From: Sphagnum magellanicum
Lineage: Eukaryota > Streptophyta > Sphagnopsida > Sphagnales > Sphagnaceae
Assembly (NCBI GenBank): GCA_021904315.1
Contig: CM038910.1
Location: forward strand, 7,440,001-7,504,000
Length of the DNA: 64,000 nucleotides
Reading direction: 5' to 3'
A program made the position numbers and the translations under genes. Positions 37,530 to 47,924 of this stretch are shown here, in pieces. The number at the start of each line of letters is the position of its first letter. The stretch's first letter is position 1. The notes beneath the pieces are model-generated. The model made no database searches. It was not told the origin of the DNA and saw only the letters and a list, made by a program, of their open reading frames with translations.

Positions 37530-38345
37530 TATAATTGACGCGTTCCCAAGTTCCTAGTTAGACCCAAGATGGGTCTAAGTTACTCAAACAACGGAATTGT
37601 GAGGAATTCAGGGCATGCTCCTAGCTCTTAACACTAAAAGGGGTAGAAAGGCGTGCTGAAGCTTCGGGATGGGACTAGGAAGAGTGACAAGTTTTACTTA
37701 CTTACTCGAACTTGCATCAAACCAACCAACAGGTTGGTTAGTTCATTTTAAAAAACACTTTTAGTGATAGGAGAAATCACGAACAACTCTAGATTCACAG
37801 GACTCACCACGACCCGGACTCGGGGGAAGTCACCACCTTCCCCCATATAGTATTCTCTGCGTCTCTCCGTGGCACCTACATCCAAATGGCTTTTTGTCCT
37901 GGGATTCCCAAGTAGGAGTCCCGAAATTGTCTTGACTTGGATTCCCGGGACTTTGCGAGGTCATAACTTTTTTCTCAAACCTCTAATTGGGATGAGGTCT
38001 GAAGCAAACTTGTAGCTCTCCTTGAGAGCTTTCCCACAGTGTAACGCATTCCACCTGCACGCAATGGAGTTGGGTTGATTCCTAACTTTTAGTGGTCGGG
38101 AGTCAAACTATCAATTTGACTTTTGGCCTTTCTTTTTGCCATAACTTGTGCTACATATGTCCAAATGGCCCATGCGAGCCCATTTTCGACATCTACATTT
38201 TGATATTTTTCCAATAATATAAAGAACATCCAAATGCAAGGTGTTTTTACCCTTGCAATTAAACTCTGAAGTTTCGGAAGTCTCAAAGGACTCCCAAGTC
38301 CCCATTTCGAGAGTGTGAGTTTCATCCTCACACTCTCTCAATTGT
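37530..38345 (-). mobile_element. Inverted, diverged LTR fragment
   Basis: On the minus strand this matches 31,555-32,510 in order: CTCACACTCTC, GACTCCCGAAACTTCAGAG-like sequence, TTCTTTATAT(T/C)ATT(G/A)GAAA, AAAATGGGCT(C/T)GCAT, CACAAGTTATGGC, GGGGGAAG(G)TGGT, CACTCTTCCTAGTC and AGGAACTTGGGA(G/A)CGCG. It lacks the CpG-rich CCCGGG runs and the polypurine tract, so it is older or more mutated. It is a solo or truncated LTR of the same family in opposite orientation. Confidence 0.7.
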
Positions 38346-38349
38346 ACCC

Positions 38350-39335
38350 AAAATTGATGTTGAATAGGCTAAAGGAAAAATGAAGAGAATTACCTTTATT
38401 TATTATTTTGTATGGATTTAACTCAAAGAATAATATCTCTTAATATTTACAAATATATCAAGGAACATTTTTGGGAACCTTCCTAATTACATTATGAATG
38501 TACAGTGATTGAAAAGATGAAAGGTAAAATTCCATTCATGATGCTAACATTGAGGTTAACATAATGAACTCACATGCATGACAATTCAATTGAAAATTAG
38601 GTAGACTTAGCTCTAGGCAGTTCATTTTGGGTTGCTATAATTTTTAGAGGTTAAAAGGTGCTACATTTTACTATTATGTAAATATATGTTTAAATAACCT
38701 ACCCCAAGATATTTCATATTTAAAAAGTCTCCCAAAAAAATAATTGTTACAATGTTTATTTAGTTCTATTGTTTTCACAATCTTGACAAGAGTAATCAAT
38801 TCCTAATGGTTGTAAGTTAGGTTGACTCATTTTCGGTAAGTACATCACTTTTAAAATGTCCATATGGTAATGTTAAAATGACAATTTATTGTGATATCAT
38901 CGACTAATGGTTAATGAACTTTAAAAGTCCATATGAAGATAAATTATTTTAAACAACTTTTTACCATACATGTTAAGAGATTTTTAAAAAAAATCTAGCA
39001 AAAAAAAATGATATCACTTATGAAAATATGGCTCATTTCAAGCCATTCTTTTTTCAAGCCAACTTTTTTCTAGAAATGTTTGCATTTATATTCCTATTAT
39101 TTTAATATATGATACATTGAGTCCCTATAAAATATCACAAAAAAAAACCATATGTAAAAATGCATGTATAAAAAGGCACAAATAGAACACTAGTCCATTT
39201 TTTCAACTTCAAAATTCCATTACTATATATTTTTTCATATATGTTATTTTTTTATACATGGATGTTGTTTTATTCAAGTTGAAATCTAAATCTAATCACA
39301 AATTTGACGTATTGTTGATTTTCTGGTATGTTAAT
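38350..39335. other. AT-rich intergenic DNA, nothing recognised
   Basis: No supported feature. Confidence 0.4.
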
Positions 39336-39339
39336 ACCA

Positions 39340-39880
39340 TGTAAATGCATGACACTTTGCAAAAAATTGCATTGTGACACAAAAAATGGACCACCTTACC
39401 TTGTAACCACCCTTCCATATGTCTCCTAAAGGAGCCTTAAAATTAAAAATATTATGATTGAATAGATCTTCCAACTTGGTCACCATTAACATATTAAACA
39501 AGATTTGCATAACAACTTTGTTTTTATGGGCCATGTAATGTTGCCCATCATGTACTGGAAGTATTACTTCTTCACTTGTGATGTCATTTTAGCAACAAGC
39601 TTAGAAAAAATAGGTTTCTTCTACATCAACACAAATGAACCTTTAATGAAGAAAAAGGTTATATTATATGCATTTCCACCCTTCAATAACATGTTGAAAT
39701 GTGAGAAAGATATTTTCATTTTGCCTTGTTTATATCACACACACGAGTTAAAAGCTAAGGTCCATGATTGGTCATCAATAGTAGTAATTTCATTTGCATT
39801 TAAAGAGACCAAAATTTTCCCCACCCACAACACTTTAAAGTATTTTCACAACTTGTTCACATATACAATTTACCATTGGG
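39340..39880 (-). pseudogene. hAT/ZMYM-like transposase relic
   Basis: On the minus strand the frames read, in order, KILVSLNANEITTIDDQSWT (near 39810), FNMLLKGGNAYNITFF (near 39670), then a shift into GQHYMAHKNKVVMQILFN, MLMVTKLEDLF and NHNIFNF (39331-39534), ending near KVRWSIF. This follows the plant proteins annotated as hAT-related or zinc finger MYM/KIAA1586-like: a D-E-x-T-x-I-D-x-Q-S-W block, then an H-C-M-A-H-(R/K)-x-N block followed by SKLEDLL, then a TRW-like block. Several stops and frame changes make it non-functional. The family identity is from memory. Confidence 0.5.
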
Positions 39881-40119
39881 TATGTTGCTAACATGGGTCG
39901 ATCATAATTGAACAAATGCAAAATTAAAACAAAGTGAATTTTTTTCTTTTCTTACTAATAATTACACCACGAATGACTTTTAACTACAACATTATTCAAA
40001 ACCCTTAACAAAATATAACTTTTCATCAACATTTACGTGGTTCGACATGGTGGTTTTGACTACATGTACAATTATATGCAAAGCACTAGTGCAAACACAC
40101 ACAAAAAACATTATTGTAT

Positions 40120-40392
40120 TACTACAAAATGTGGGTGCAATTCATTCATCCCTGTTCACTAGACCAGTGAATTTACTACTTCTTCACTAATCCCTGTTCA
40201 CTACAACCAACCAGTGAATTCACTTAAAATCTAGTGAAATCACTTGACATACAAACCTGTTCATTACAACCAGTGAATTCACTTAAAATCTAGTGAAATC
40301 ACTTGACATACAAACCTGTTCATCACAACCAGTGAATTCACTTAAAATCTAGTGAAATCACTTGACATACAAAGACACACTTTGTTGTAGTG
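40120..40392. mobile_element. 273-bp CACTA-type miniature element with expanded internal repeat
   Basis: The left end reads TACTACAAAATGTGGGTGCA (first base C to T relative to CACTA) and the right end ...CACACTTTGTTGTAGTG, that is CACTACAACAAAGTGTG inverted. It aligns with the minus strand of the 19931-20085 element, including ATCTAGTGAAATCACTTG and the Y-rich (C)CCTGTTCACTA blocks. It carries three copies of a 59-bp unit where the other has one. No matching 3-bp target duplication is seen (TAT left, TTG right), so the flanks have changed. Confidence 0.75.
40211..40373. repeat. 59-bp tandem repeat, about 2.8 copies
   Basis: The unit starting CCAGTGAATTCACTTAAAAT occurs at 40211, 40270 and 40329, exact 59-bp spacing, with copies nearly identical (CATTACAACC against CATCACAACC). 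Each unit contains inverted pairs of AGTGAATTCACT and AGTGAAATCACT, the repeated subterminal motif type bound by CACTA transposases. Confidence 0.85.
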
Positions 40393-40511
40393 TTGGCACC
40401 ATATATATATAGAGAGAGAAAGAAAAATAAAATACATTCATCCAAATTATATACAATTTATTACTTAAGCAGATGTTTGCACTATTGAGATGATTCATTG
40501 TCAATGAGATT

Positions 40512-40540
<29 letters not shown>
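40512..40540. repeat. (AG)n microsatellite
   Basis: About 14 AG units, roughly 560 bp upstream of the ASF1 start codon. GA-rich tracts are common in plant promoters and leaders, but a role here is not shown. Confidence 0.85.
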
Positions 40541-40542
<2 letters not shown>

Positions 40543-40951
40543 CATCCATATTATGATGAAGACATATTGTTGGGACCATTAAGAGAGAGTCACACACACG
40601 CACAGAGTACATTCATCCACAGTCATGTGGATGAAGAGCGGGAGAGTAGTGACTCTAGAGACGGCGGGAACGCGACCGCGGGAAGGCTTTGAAATGTCTT
40701 TCTCTCGCTCGCGCTTTTTCAATCCCATTGTCGTTCCTCCATACTCGAATTTCGTGCTCAATTTAATCTCTGTTTCTTCTCTACGCCTTCTGTCATCAGA
40801 TTTCTTGGGTACCCATCTAATGATTCTTACCATTTTCGAAGAATTTCTTCTGGATCACGGACTTTGAGGGGAGCTGTAATCCAAGGAATGCTTGGGAGGT
40901 GCAAGGAGCTGTGGATTTGGGGCTGTGAGTATGAGGAGATCGCTGGAGGTT

Positions 40952-40973
40952 GTAGGGTTTAGGGTTTAGGGTT
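40952..40973 (+). promoter_or_regulatory. Telo-box / telomere-like motif in the ASF1 leader
   Basis: GTAGGGTTTAGGGTTTAGGG, overlapping telomere-type repeats, lies about 100 bp upstream of the ASF1 start. Telo-boxes (AAACCCTA on the other strand) are known in promoters of plant genes active in dividing cells, such as ribosomal protein and replication genes, which fits a replication-coupled histone chaperone. Confidence 0.6.
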
Positions 40974-41068
40974 CTTGTGATATTGGAAGTAGAAAGAAGT
41001 TGTGGAAGGAGCGAGCTGGTGGATGAGAAGGGAGGAAAGAGGATTTAGAGGTTAGCAGCAGCGAAAAA

Positions 41069-42136
41069 ATGAGTGCAGTGAATGTTACCAATGTGACAGT
41101 GCTCGATAATCCTTCGATGTTCTTGAATCCTTTTCAGTTTGAGATTTCTTATGAATGTCTGGTGCCCCTGAAAGACGGTAATGGGCTTTTTCTTCTTCGT
41201 CCTGAATTTTCTTTTTTTGTGAGCTTCAGTATTGGTGGGGTTTCTGTAGGGCATTTTTGAAGTCGGATTTTGGTTGGTCTGTATTGATTTTGGGATTTGT
41301 GAGCGAGTTATCTTTTTGGAGGTAGTGGTGGCAGTGCATATCTAGAATGGAATTTGATCAATCTTGGTGGTGGTTGTTGTGCAGATCTAGAATGGAAATT
41401 GATTTATGTTGGCTCTGCTGAAGATGAAAAGTATGATCAGGTATTAGAGAGCGTTCTCGTGGGGCCTCTCAATGTTGGCAATTACCGCTTTGTCTTCCAG
41501 GTACCTCGATCCTTTCCCATTGATACACAGATACACCTCTTTCCTTGCCCTTTTTTTGGAACAGAATCCTTTAGTTGTGCACTAAGAATGTGTGTGGCTG
41601 TTCTCCCCAACATCTGCTTTGCAAATTGATGATGTTGCTAGATTCACTGAACATCATTTTGTCTGTGGCAACCAGGAAGGGAGAAGGATTTGTGAGTCAT
41701 GTAGTGTGAGCTGAGGTTAGCTCAGGATCAAGTGGAATTTCTAAAACCAAGTTGGAAGATGAAATTGTAGAGATGTAATGCTGACGAATGGGTGATGTTG
41801 ATGATGCAGGCAGAGCCACCAGAGCCAGAGAAAATTCCAGAGGAGGACATCATTGGTGTCACAGTGCTCCTGCTGACATGCTCCTATCTGGGACAAGAAT
41901 TCATCAGAGTGGGGTACTATGTAAGCAATGACTATATTGATGAGAATCTGCGTGAAGAAGATGATCCACCTGCCAAAGTCCAGGTGCATCAAGTCCAGCG
42001 CAACATCTTGGCTGACAAGCCCAGGGTAACCAAATTCCCCATTGTTTTTAATCCCTCTAATTCCATCAAAACAATTGATTCCATTCAGCCTGTTACACCC
42101 CCAATCCAAAACAAAGCTGTAGATGTGGAATTGTAG
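41069..42136 (+). CDS. ASF1: Histone chaperone ASF1
   Basis: Three exons: 41069-41177, 41385-41500 and 41810-42136 (introns with GT and AG ends). They assemble to 183 residues with no frame break. The first junction gives VPLKDDLEWK and the second joins VFQ to AEPPEPEKIPEEDIIG, as in the family. The protein shows the whole ASF1 immunoglobulin-like core: it opens MSAVNVTNVTVLDNPSMFLN, then has FQFEISYECL, LEWKLIYVGSAEDEKYDQ, VTVLLLTCSYLGQEFIRVGY, then DKPRVTKFPI. ASF1 binds the H3-H4 dimer and hands it to CAF-1 or HIRA for nucleosome assembly in the nucleus. The C-terminal tail is short and neutral. The start is the only ATG giving the conserved N-terminus. A telo-box lies upstream. It is convergent with the PKHD gene, with 1.1 kb between the stop codons. 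Confidence 0.95.
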
Positions 42137-43224
42137 AAAATTGTAGAAATTCTTAATGTCTTTTCTCTAGAATTTTTTGGGCTTCAATCCCCCATAGATG
42201 AATTTTTGAGATCCAGGAGGGGATTTGACAAAACCACTCCCACTGCTACTTTCCATCAGACAAACAATCAGCCATGGCTATACACTCTGAGGACATGACC
42301 ACTTGTAGGTAAATATGGTGGAATGTGCACCCACACATCAGTAAAGAAAAGTGTGTGATCTGACAACAACTGCAAAGTCCTGGAATTCTTCACATGTAGA
42401 GCTTAGGCTTTGGCTACAAGCTGAGTTATCACTTACGTTTTCTGCTTTAGTTTGTCATCATTTGTTCATCATGTATTTATTTGGTCATTGAATCATGAGA
42501 AAGGTTCGCATCATCCTGATACTACAGATCTTAAGCTTTAAAAACTGATCTTGATCTGAAATCATAAACAACACAAAATCTTAATCTACAATTCTGAAAG
42601 AGTCTTAATATGTATATGTGGCTACATTGAAGCTACAGTGATCAGTGCACTATTCAGGATGGGGGGCAGGTGGATAAGCAGTGAGAACAGTTAACTGCAA
42701 CCCAATAATTGTAAGCTCTTGACAAATTATAACCCCTTGACAAATAACATTTTTAGTTGCCATTCACCAACCCACTCAGAATTTTCCTTAAACCAAATTT
42801 TCCTTGATACCAAGAGCATCAATTACTTGTAAAATTTCAATGTGATTCTTACAAAGGAACATTCAGTGAAGACAATGAAAGGTAAGAGTTAAGAAGGATA
42901 CATCCATATCACACTTACTGATGTGCCTCAAAGAACAATGAATAGAAAGGAATGAATGTAATACAAATCAAGGCTTTCAAAACACTTGTTTTGTCCAAAA
43001 GACCTACTGACCCAAGGTGATGTTACTAGCATAACAGGCTTATGAAACAGTCTAACCAATGTACAGCCCTATGTGTTTTTTTTTCCAATTATGACCTCAT
43101 TTGACAATGTGCACAAGAGGGAGCCTCTATTGGGAAACTCTCCAGTTCACAACAGAGTCAATGTACAAACACTTGGGAAACATGAAATGTCATGTTCCTG
43201 CCCATGAGGATACTAGCATTTTTA
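42137..43224. other. Region between the convergent ASF1 and PKHD 3' ends
   Basis: It holds the 3' untranslated regions of both genes. No further coding frame or repeat is seen. The exact poly(A) sites cannot be fixed. Confidence 0.5.
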
Positions 43225-46200
43225 TCAGGAAGCTAACTGCCGTTTAGCACTTGAAAGGCGACGGCTGCGCTCCTTCTTTCGCAGTAGGCACTCTCCACAC
43301 CAACTTGAGAAATCACGCTGGTACTTCTTCAACTCCCGAAACTCAGAACTGTCAAACAAAGTCAATCAGTAAGAATGTATGACATGCTTGCCCTGGAAAC
43401 CACATGGGCATTTGACTCCAATTAGTGCATGGGGCACAGTGATCCTAGAAGTATGAGGCTGGCCAATATCACTGTGATCATAGATGGAACTCTGAGATAA
43501 CATGTAATGAGCCAAAATAATGTTGAATCAGTTCTGGCCCCAAAAACATTCGAAGGAATGCGGGCATCGCCTTGTGCAATCACTCACAAAGTGTCAAACC
43601 AGCACCTTCCTTATGAATGGCAATGACTATCTACCTGTACAGTGGGTGCAGATAAGTATATGAAAATTGGTTCAAAACATAGGGGCAATCAATGATATGC
43701 AAGTCTGTGCCCTCATTCTCTGTAATATCCCTGGAACCAATGGAAAGACGTGGTCATGTTGTTGGCCAGCACTCAAGAGGCTAGTACAAGGCTACCAAAG
43801 CAAGTTGTGAGGATGTCACACTTGAAATCATGTTGAAACAGAGAATGATGAATGGAAACAGGCAGAGAAACTCACCTGCGACACCAAAGAATCAGGTTGG
43901 TGCGCTGGCCAGAAGTTATGGCCTTAGCACCATGACGATGGCGGCCAGCATGTAATATGGCATGCCCAGGGACGTGTGAATACTCCAAAACCTCCTGCAA
44001 TCATTGATGCAAGGATAAGAATGCACTATTTCTCAAGTTGAACCTTGGTATGTGGAAATGCAAACATGAATTTGAAGTCCTAAACCTGAAATACTCCCTG
44101 ATGACTGACTGGGAGCCTAACCTCTGGTCGTGCTTCTCCATTCACATGCTTGTCACAACGCACACCCCGAAAGAAAAGGTCACCACCTTCAAACTGTTTT
44201 CCAAGGCAGACATTAAGGGTGACCTCCGAGTCATCAACATGAAAACCTGCAATCCATGAAAATAGCACACATTGAGAAGACAATTTCTACAGATATTTCT
44301 TTACATCAACCGCAGTTTGACATCTCCCATCTGACAATCAGTTAAATGCAAGTCAGGAGTACTACAAGGTAGAATCAGCTTGAACTATGTCAGCATTTAA
44401 TCAACATCAATGTTATTGGTAGTTTTGCATCCTACTAGATGAATACTAGATAATATGCACATTAGTCAATTCAGCCATAAAAAATGACAAAATTTCACAG
44501 GCTTCTGGGTGTACAGGAAGTTTTGGCAGCATTTTGTCCTAGTCACAGGCAATAAGAATTATGTAACTATTATGCTAAGAGTGCTTGCAGCTATGTTTCA
44601 TCTTCTTCCAGCATGTTTGAACACATTAGAATAGAAATGAATGTGTCAAGATAGGCAAAGGAGGGAGGAGGTTGCAGCAGTGAAGACTGTGGCATGCTTT
44701 TTTAAATAGAACAAGGATCAAGTCACTCACCAAGATCAAGATCACGGTCCATGGCATACTGTACGACAAAACCATGGTGTGTATCTAGTGAAGTCCCACC
44801 AACGTTCAAAAATAACACTGCCATTTGCCAATATTAAGTACCTTTGAGAGAGAGAAGGAAAAATGACAAGATCCAACAGATGAGCTGGAAATTAGAAATG
44901 ACCAGAGACAAACAGGAGGTCCAACTAGAGTGCTGCAGAAAGACAGGAAAGTCAAGCACCAGCAGCCATGGGATTCAGGTAGCGGGTCATGAGCAGGTTC
45001 AACATGTCTTCCATCCCAATATCATCCAGCACTGCCCCATAGTTGTTCATGGTATTGGGTCGCATGACTTTGACTTTTGCATCCTGGGCCCATCTCTCAA
45101 AATGTTCAACCTGTATACAGAACACCATGCCAGGTTGACTTTCCTGCTCCTAGACAAGGAAATAGCTAAAATATCCCCTATGTGTACTGGACATCCATTA
45201 CATATTTTAACAGTGCAAGGAAAAAATTCTGGTCAAGCCTGCACCTCCTCCAACATCATGGAACAAAAGGCAGGTTTCAGCATGTTGAAAGTGAAAACGC
45301 CTGGAGAATGTTCAATCAAAATATGGCGTATGGCAGCCTCTGATCCGTCCTTGATTGCATCCAGGAATGAACCCACAAAGAAGCGCTCTGGATCAAGAGT
45401 ATAGAGGTCTTCATGCAGTGGCTGCAATAACAAATCATCTATTCAGTATTCAGTAGAAGTGACAGAATAATCACAAGTCATGCACCCTTTCCCTGACATG
45501 CTGAAAATCAATACATTCTCATCAAACATGCTCACATTTGCAAAAGAACAAGAAAAAGAAGCACAAACCTGGTAATTGTGTCGTATTCGTTCCCTGTACT
45601 CCCGATGTTTCTGCACTCAAATGAAGCATACCCACCCAAAAAGGCTACATCATCAACAATTTCAGCATGTGAAAGGCACACAAAGGTCAGAGTTTATCCA
45701 GACACACAACCATCATCATGCATTTTTGTGCAATTAGCTTGTTCTTTGTGCAAAACTTTGACAATCCAGGAATAGAAAACCAAAGTTTTCCCAATAATGC
45801 ATACAATCAACTGATTACAATAATCAGTAGAACTATCTGATGCTCATGAAGGACCCTGTGTATAGAAAAACATTCATCCAAACAAACTTTCAAGGCAACA
45901 AAAGGACATCCATGATGTTCATTACTTGCTTTTCCAGATCTGAGCAAGGTAACTAACTGAGCTTGTTGATACAGTCAAGAACATGTCATTAAGTTCCATA
46001 ATCATCTTAACACTTGGAGTAGTTATTCTAAAGAACTTGACCAAAGTACATATGGAGTATAGTATCTCTGCCTACAACCAGTGCACAGTGCACACCCAAA
46101 CCCTAATGTACACATGAAACGAAAATCCACAAGAAAACCCTACAGCATAGGGATTTCAATAGTCAGAGTGTTTGTACTCCATAAAGAACATATTATTGAG

Positions 46201-47390
46201 CTAGTGGATCTGACTGTACTTCCTGGCATAATTGAGAACAACCTAAATCAAATAGCTAACAAATATTCTGTCAGAAACATCAATGTGATATGCTTTCTTG
46301 GAGTATCAAAGATCTGGATGGAAGTTGACCCTAATTGCAGATTTCAGCAGAAACTAAGCAGAATATAAAACAGTAGTTGATATAGAATGCAGGGTTGTAA
46401 CTATATTTGGCATTGGAATGATACAGAATATGGGAGATTGCTTTGAGCATGAGTCTTAGATGCTTAGGGTTTTGCCATTGAGGTTCATTGAGGCCATATG
46501 CCACAATTGAGAAGAGAACAGTATTTATTCTAAGTGCCAGCCCCTAACTGTTCTGCACTCCTATTCCACAGATTTGTAAATTTCTCTATTTCTTTCCTTT
46601 AAGCTCAACCAGCAGTTGCTGATGACCTACATGACCTAAAAGTGAAAATTAGGGATTTCCAATTGCTTGTAAAAAGAACCAAGCAAGTGAAAGCCACTCT
46701 CCCTGGTCATGTGAATCCATGCAGCTGCTGCAAAAACTGATGGAATATGCCAAAAATACAACAGCAAGACTGACGGAAATATGGTAACATTACAGCAACC
46801 ATTGCATCATCAGTAGGGCTTCATCTGAAACTCTGACCATTCACTATGACAATCATGAGGCAAGTCTGCAAACTTCGTTCTCAGAAACAGACAATACTGA
46901 GACAATACTTCAACTAATTCAGCAATGAGATGCGTACAAAGTTCAGTTTATGAAAATCCACGAAAGACTGGAATTTTGATTTTTGATTTTTGAAATTAGG
47001 GTTTACCTTTGCCCGCTCGCCATTAGGCCGATACTTGGCGAGAATGCGCTCCAACATTGCGAGCTTCTTCTCACGCGACGCCCCCAAACAATGAGATGGC
47101 AAATGCTGCTCCATCACACTATACAACGTTGCTGGATACTCCAAATCCTCCATATCCTCATAGCTTTCAGGCCTGTGACCCGCATGCGGGGTTTTCTGCA
47201 GCCTAGGAACCGGCACACCCTCTCTGGCAAGCTCTTCTTCCCGCGTTGGCCTCCTTCCTTGCGCCTGTTGTTGTTGTTGTTGTGGTGGTTGTTGTTGTTG
47301 TCCATTATTGGAAGCAGGCTTCATCCTCTTCCTGCTACTCACAGTCTCCCCGACTGTGCTGGTGGCAGCGGAAGGTGGCGGTTCCTTCAT
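43225..47390 (-). CDS. PKHD-type 2-oxoglutarate/Fe(II) oxygenase (plant family of At1g22950/At3g18210)
   Basis: Eight exons on the minus strand: 47390-47007, 45610-45569, 45421-45245, 45110-44960, 44817-44731, 44246-44122, 43994-43876 and 43348-43225. All have consensus splice ends and keep phase, giving 402 residues. The N-terminus is variable and glutamine-rich (starting MKEPPPSAATSTVGETVSSR, with QQQQPPQQQQQQ). After it come PSHCLGASREKKLAMLERIL, PLHEDLYTLDPERFF, then FERWAQDAKVKVMRPNTMNN. The catalytic domain has GFHVDDSEVTLNVCLG, where H283 and D285 are iron ligands. The distal histidine is in GRHRHGAKA (probably H343) and R353 in GQRTNLILWCR would bind 2-oxoglutarate. The C-terminus is basic with a WCGEC motif. 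Substrate and pathway are unknown. ATG 47390 is chosen because no upstream ATG is in frame. The first intron is the largest (about 1.4 kb). Confidence 0.92.
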
Positions 47391-47720
47391 CTCCTTCCCG
47401 CTTCCCACAAACACCTACATACAAATGATATAAGCCAGCCCAGACGACGCGGTCTTGGCGACCGCCAAGAACCCTAAAACTACCAACACGACAAGTACCG
47501 CAACCAACACACAAAACGCACACAAAAAACACCAAAATACACTGCGAACGCACGGAGCTTCGAACCCTAAAAAACACAGTGTATGAAAGTAGACAGGAAG
47601 GTAGGAAAGTAGGGGGAAAGGTACGAAAAGTAGGTGGAACTAGAGTAGGTAGGTAGGTAGGTGGCAAGAGGGGCCCCAGGAGGGGGGGGGGGGTCTCAGT
47701 CAACCTTTTCCTCTGCTGGC
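47391..47720 (-). promoter_or_regulatory. Promoter/leader of the PKHD gene
   Basis: This GC-richer segment upstream of the start contains GTAGGTAGGTAGGTAGGT-type repeats (about 47646-47662) and an 11-13 bp G run (about 47682-47694). After it the sequence returns to AT-rich DNA. No confident TATA box was assigned. Confidence 0.35.
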
Positions 47721-47894
47721 TATTTATAGCCAAAATGCTATATTAATTTTTTTTTGAATTTCTAGAATCATGCGCCTTTTGAGATTTTCAGTAGCCAGAA
47801 AAAAAAAAAGGTTCAAAACTTGTCATACTATTTTCCTTATTAGATAAGTTGACATGTGAAGAGATTTCAAAATGTTTTAATAGAATAATTGGGG

Positions 47895-47920
47895 TTTTTT
47901 TTTTTTTTTTTTTTTTTTTT
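47895..47920. repeat. 26-bp poly-T tract
   Basis: Uninterrupted T run between GGGG and GGG, in the AT-rich region behind the PKHD promoter. It could be the old poly(A) tail of a retroposed sequence on the minus strand, but no body is recognised. Confidence 0.8.
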
Positions 47921-47924
47921 GGGT

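Noticed and set aside
44844..45404. 186-codon plus-strand frame
   Set aside because: It is antisense to PKHD exons 3-5, whose minus-strand reading is clearly the conserved one.
46983..47477. Plus-strand frame of 164 codons
   Set aside because: It is antisense to PKHD exon 1. Leu/Trp-rich composition comes from the CAG/CAA run read backwards.
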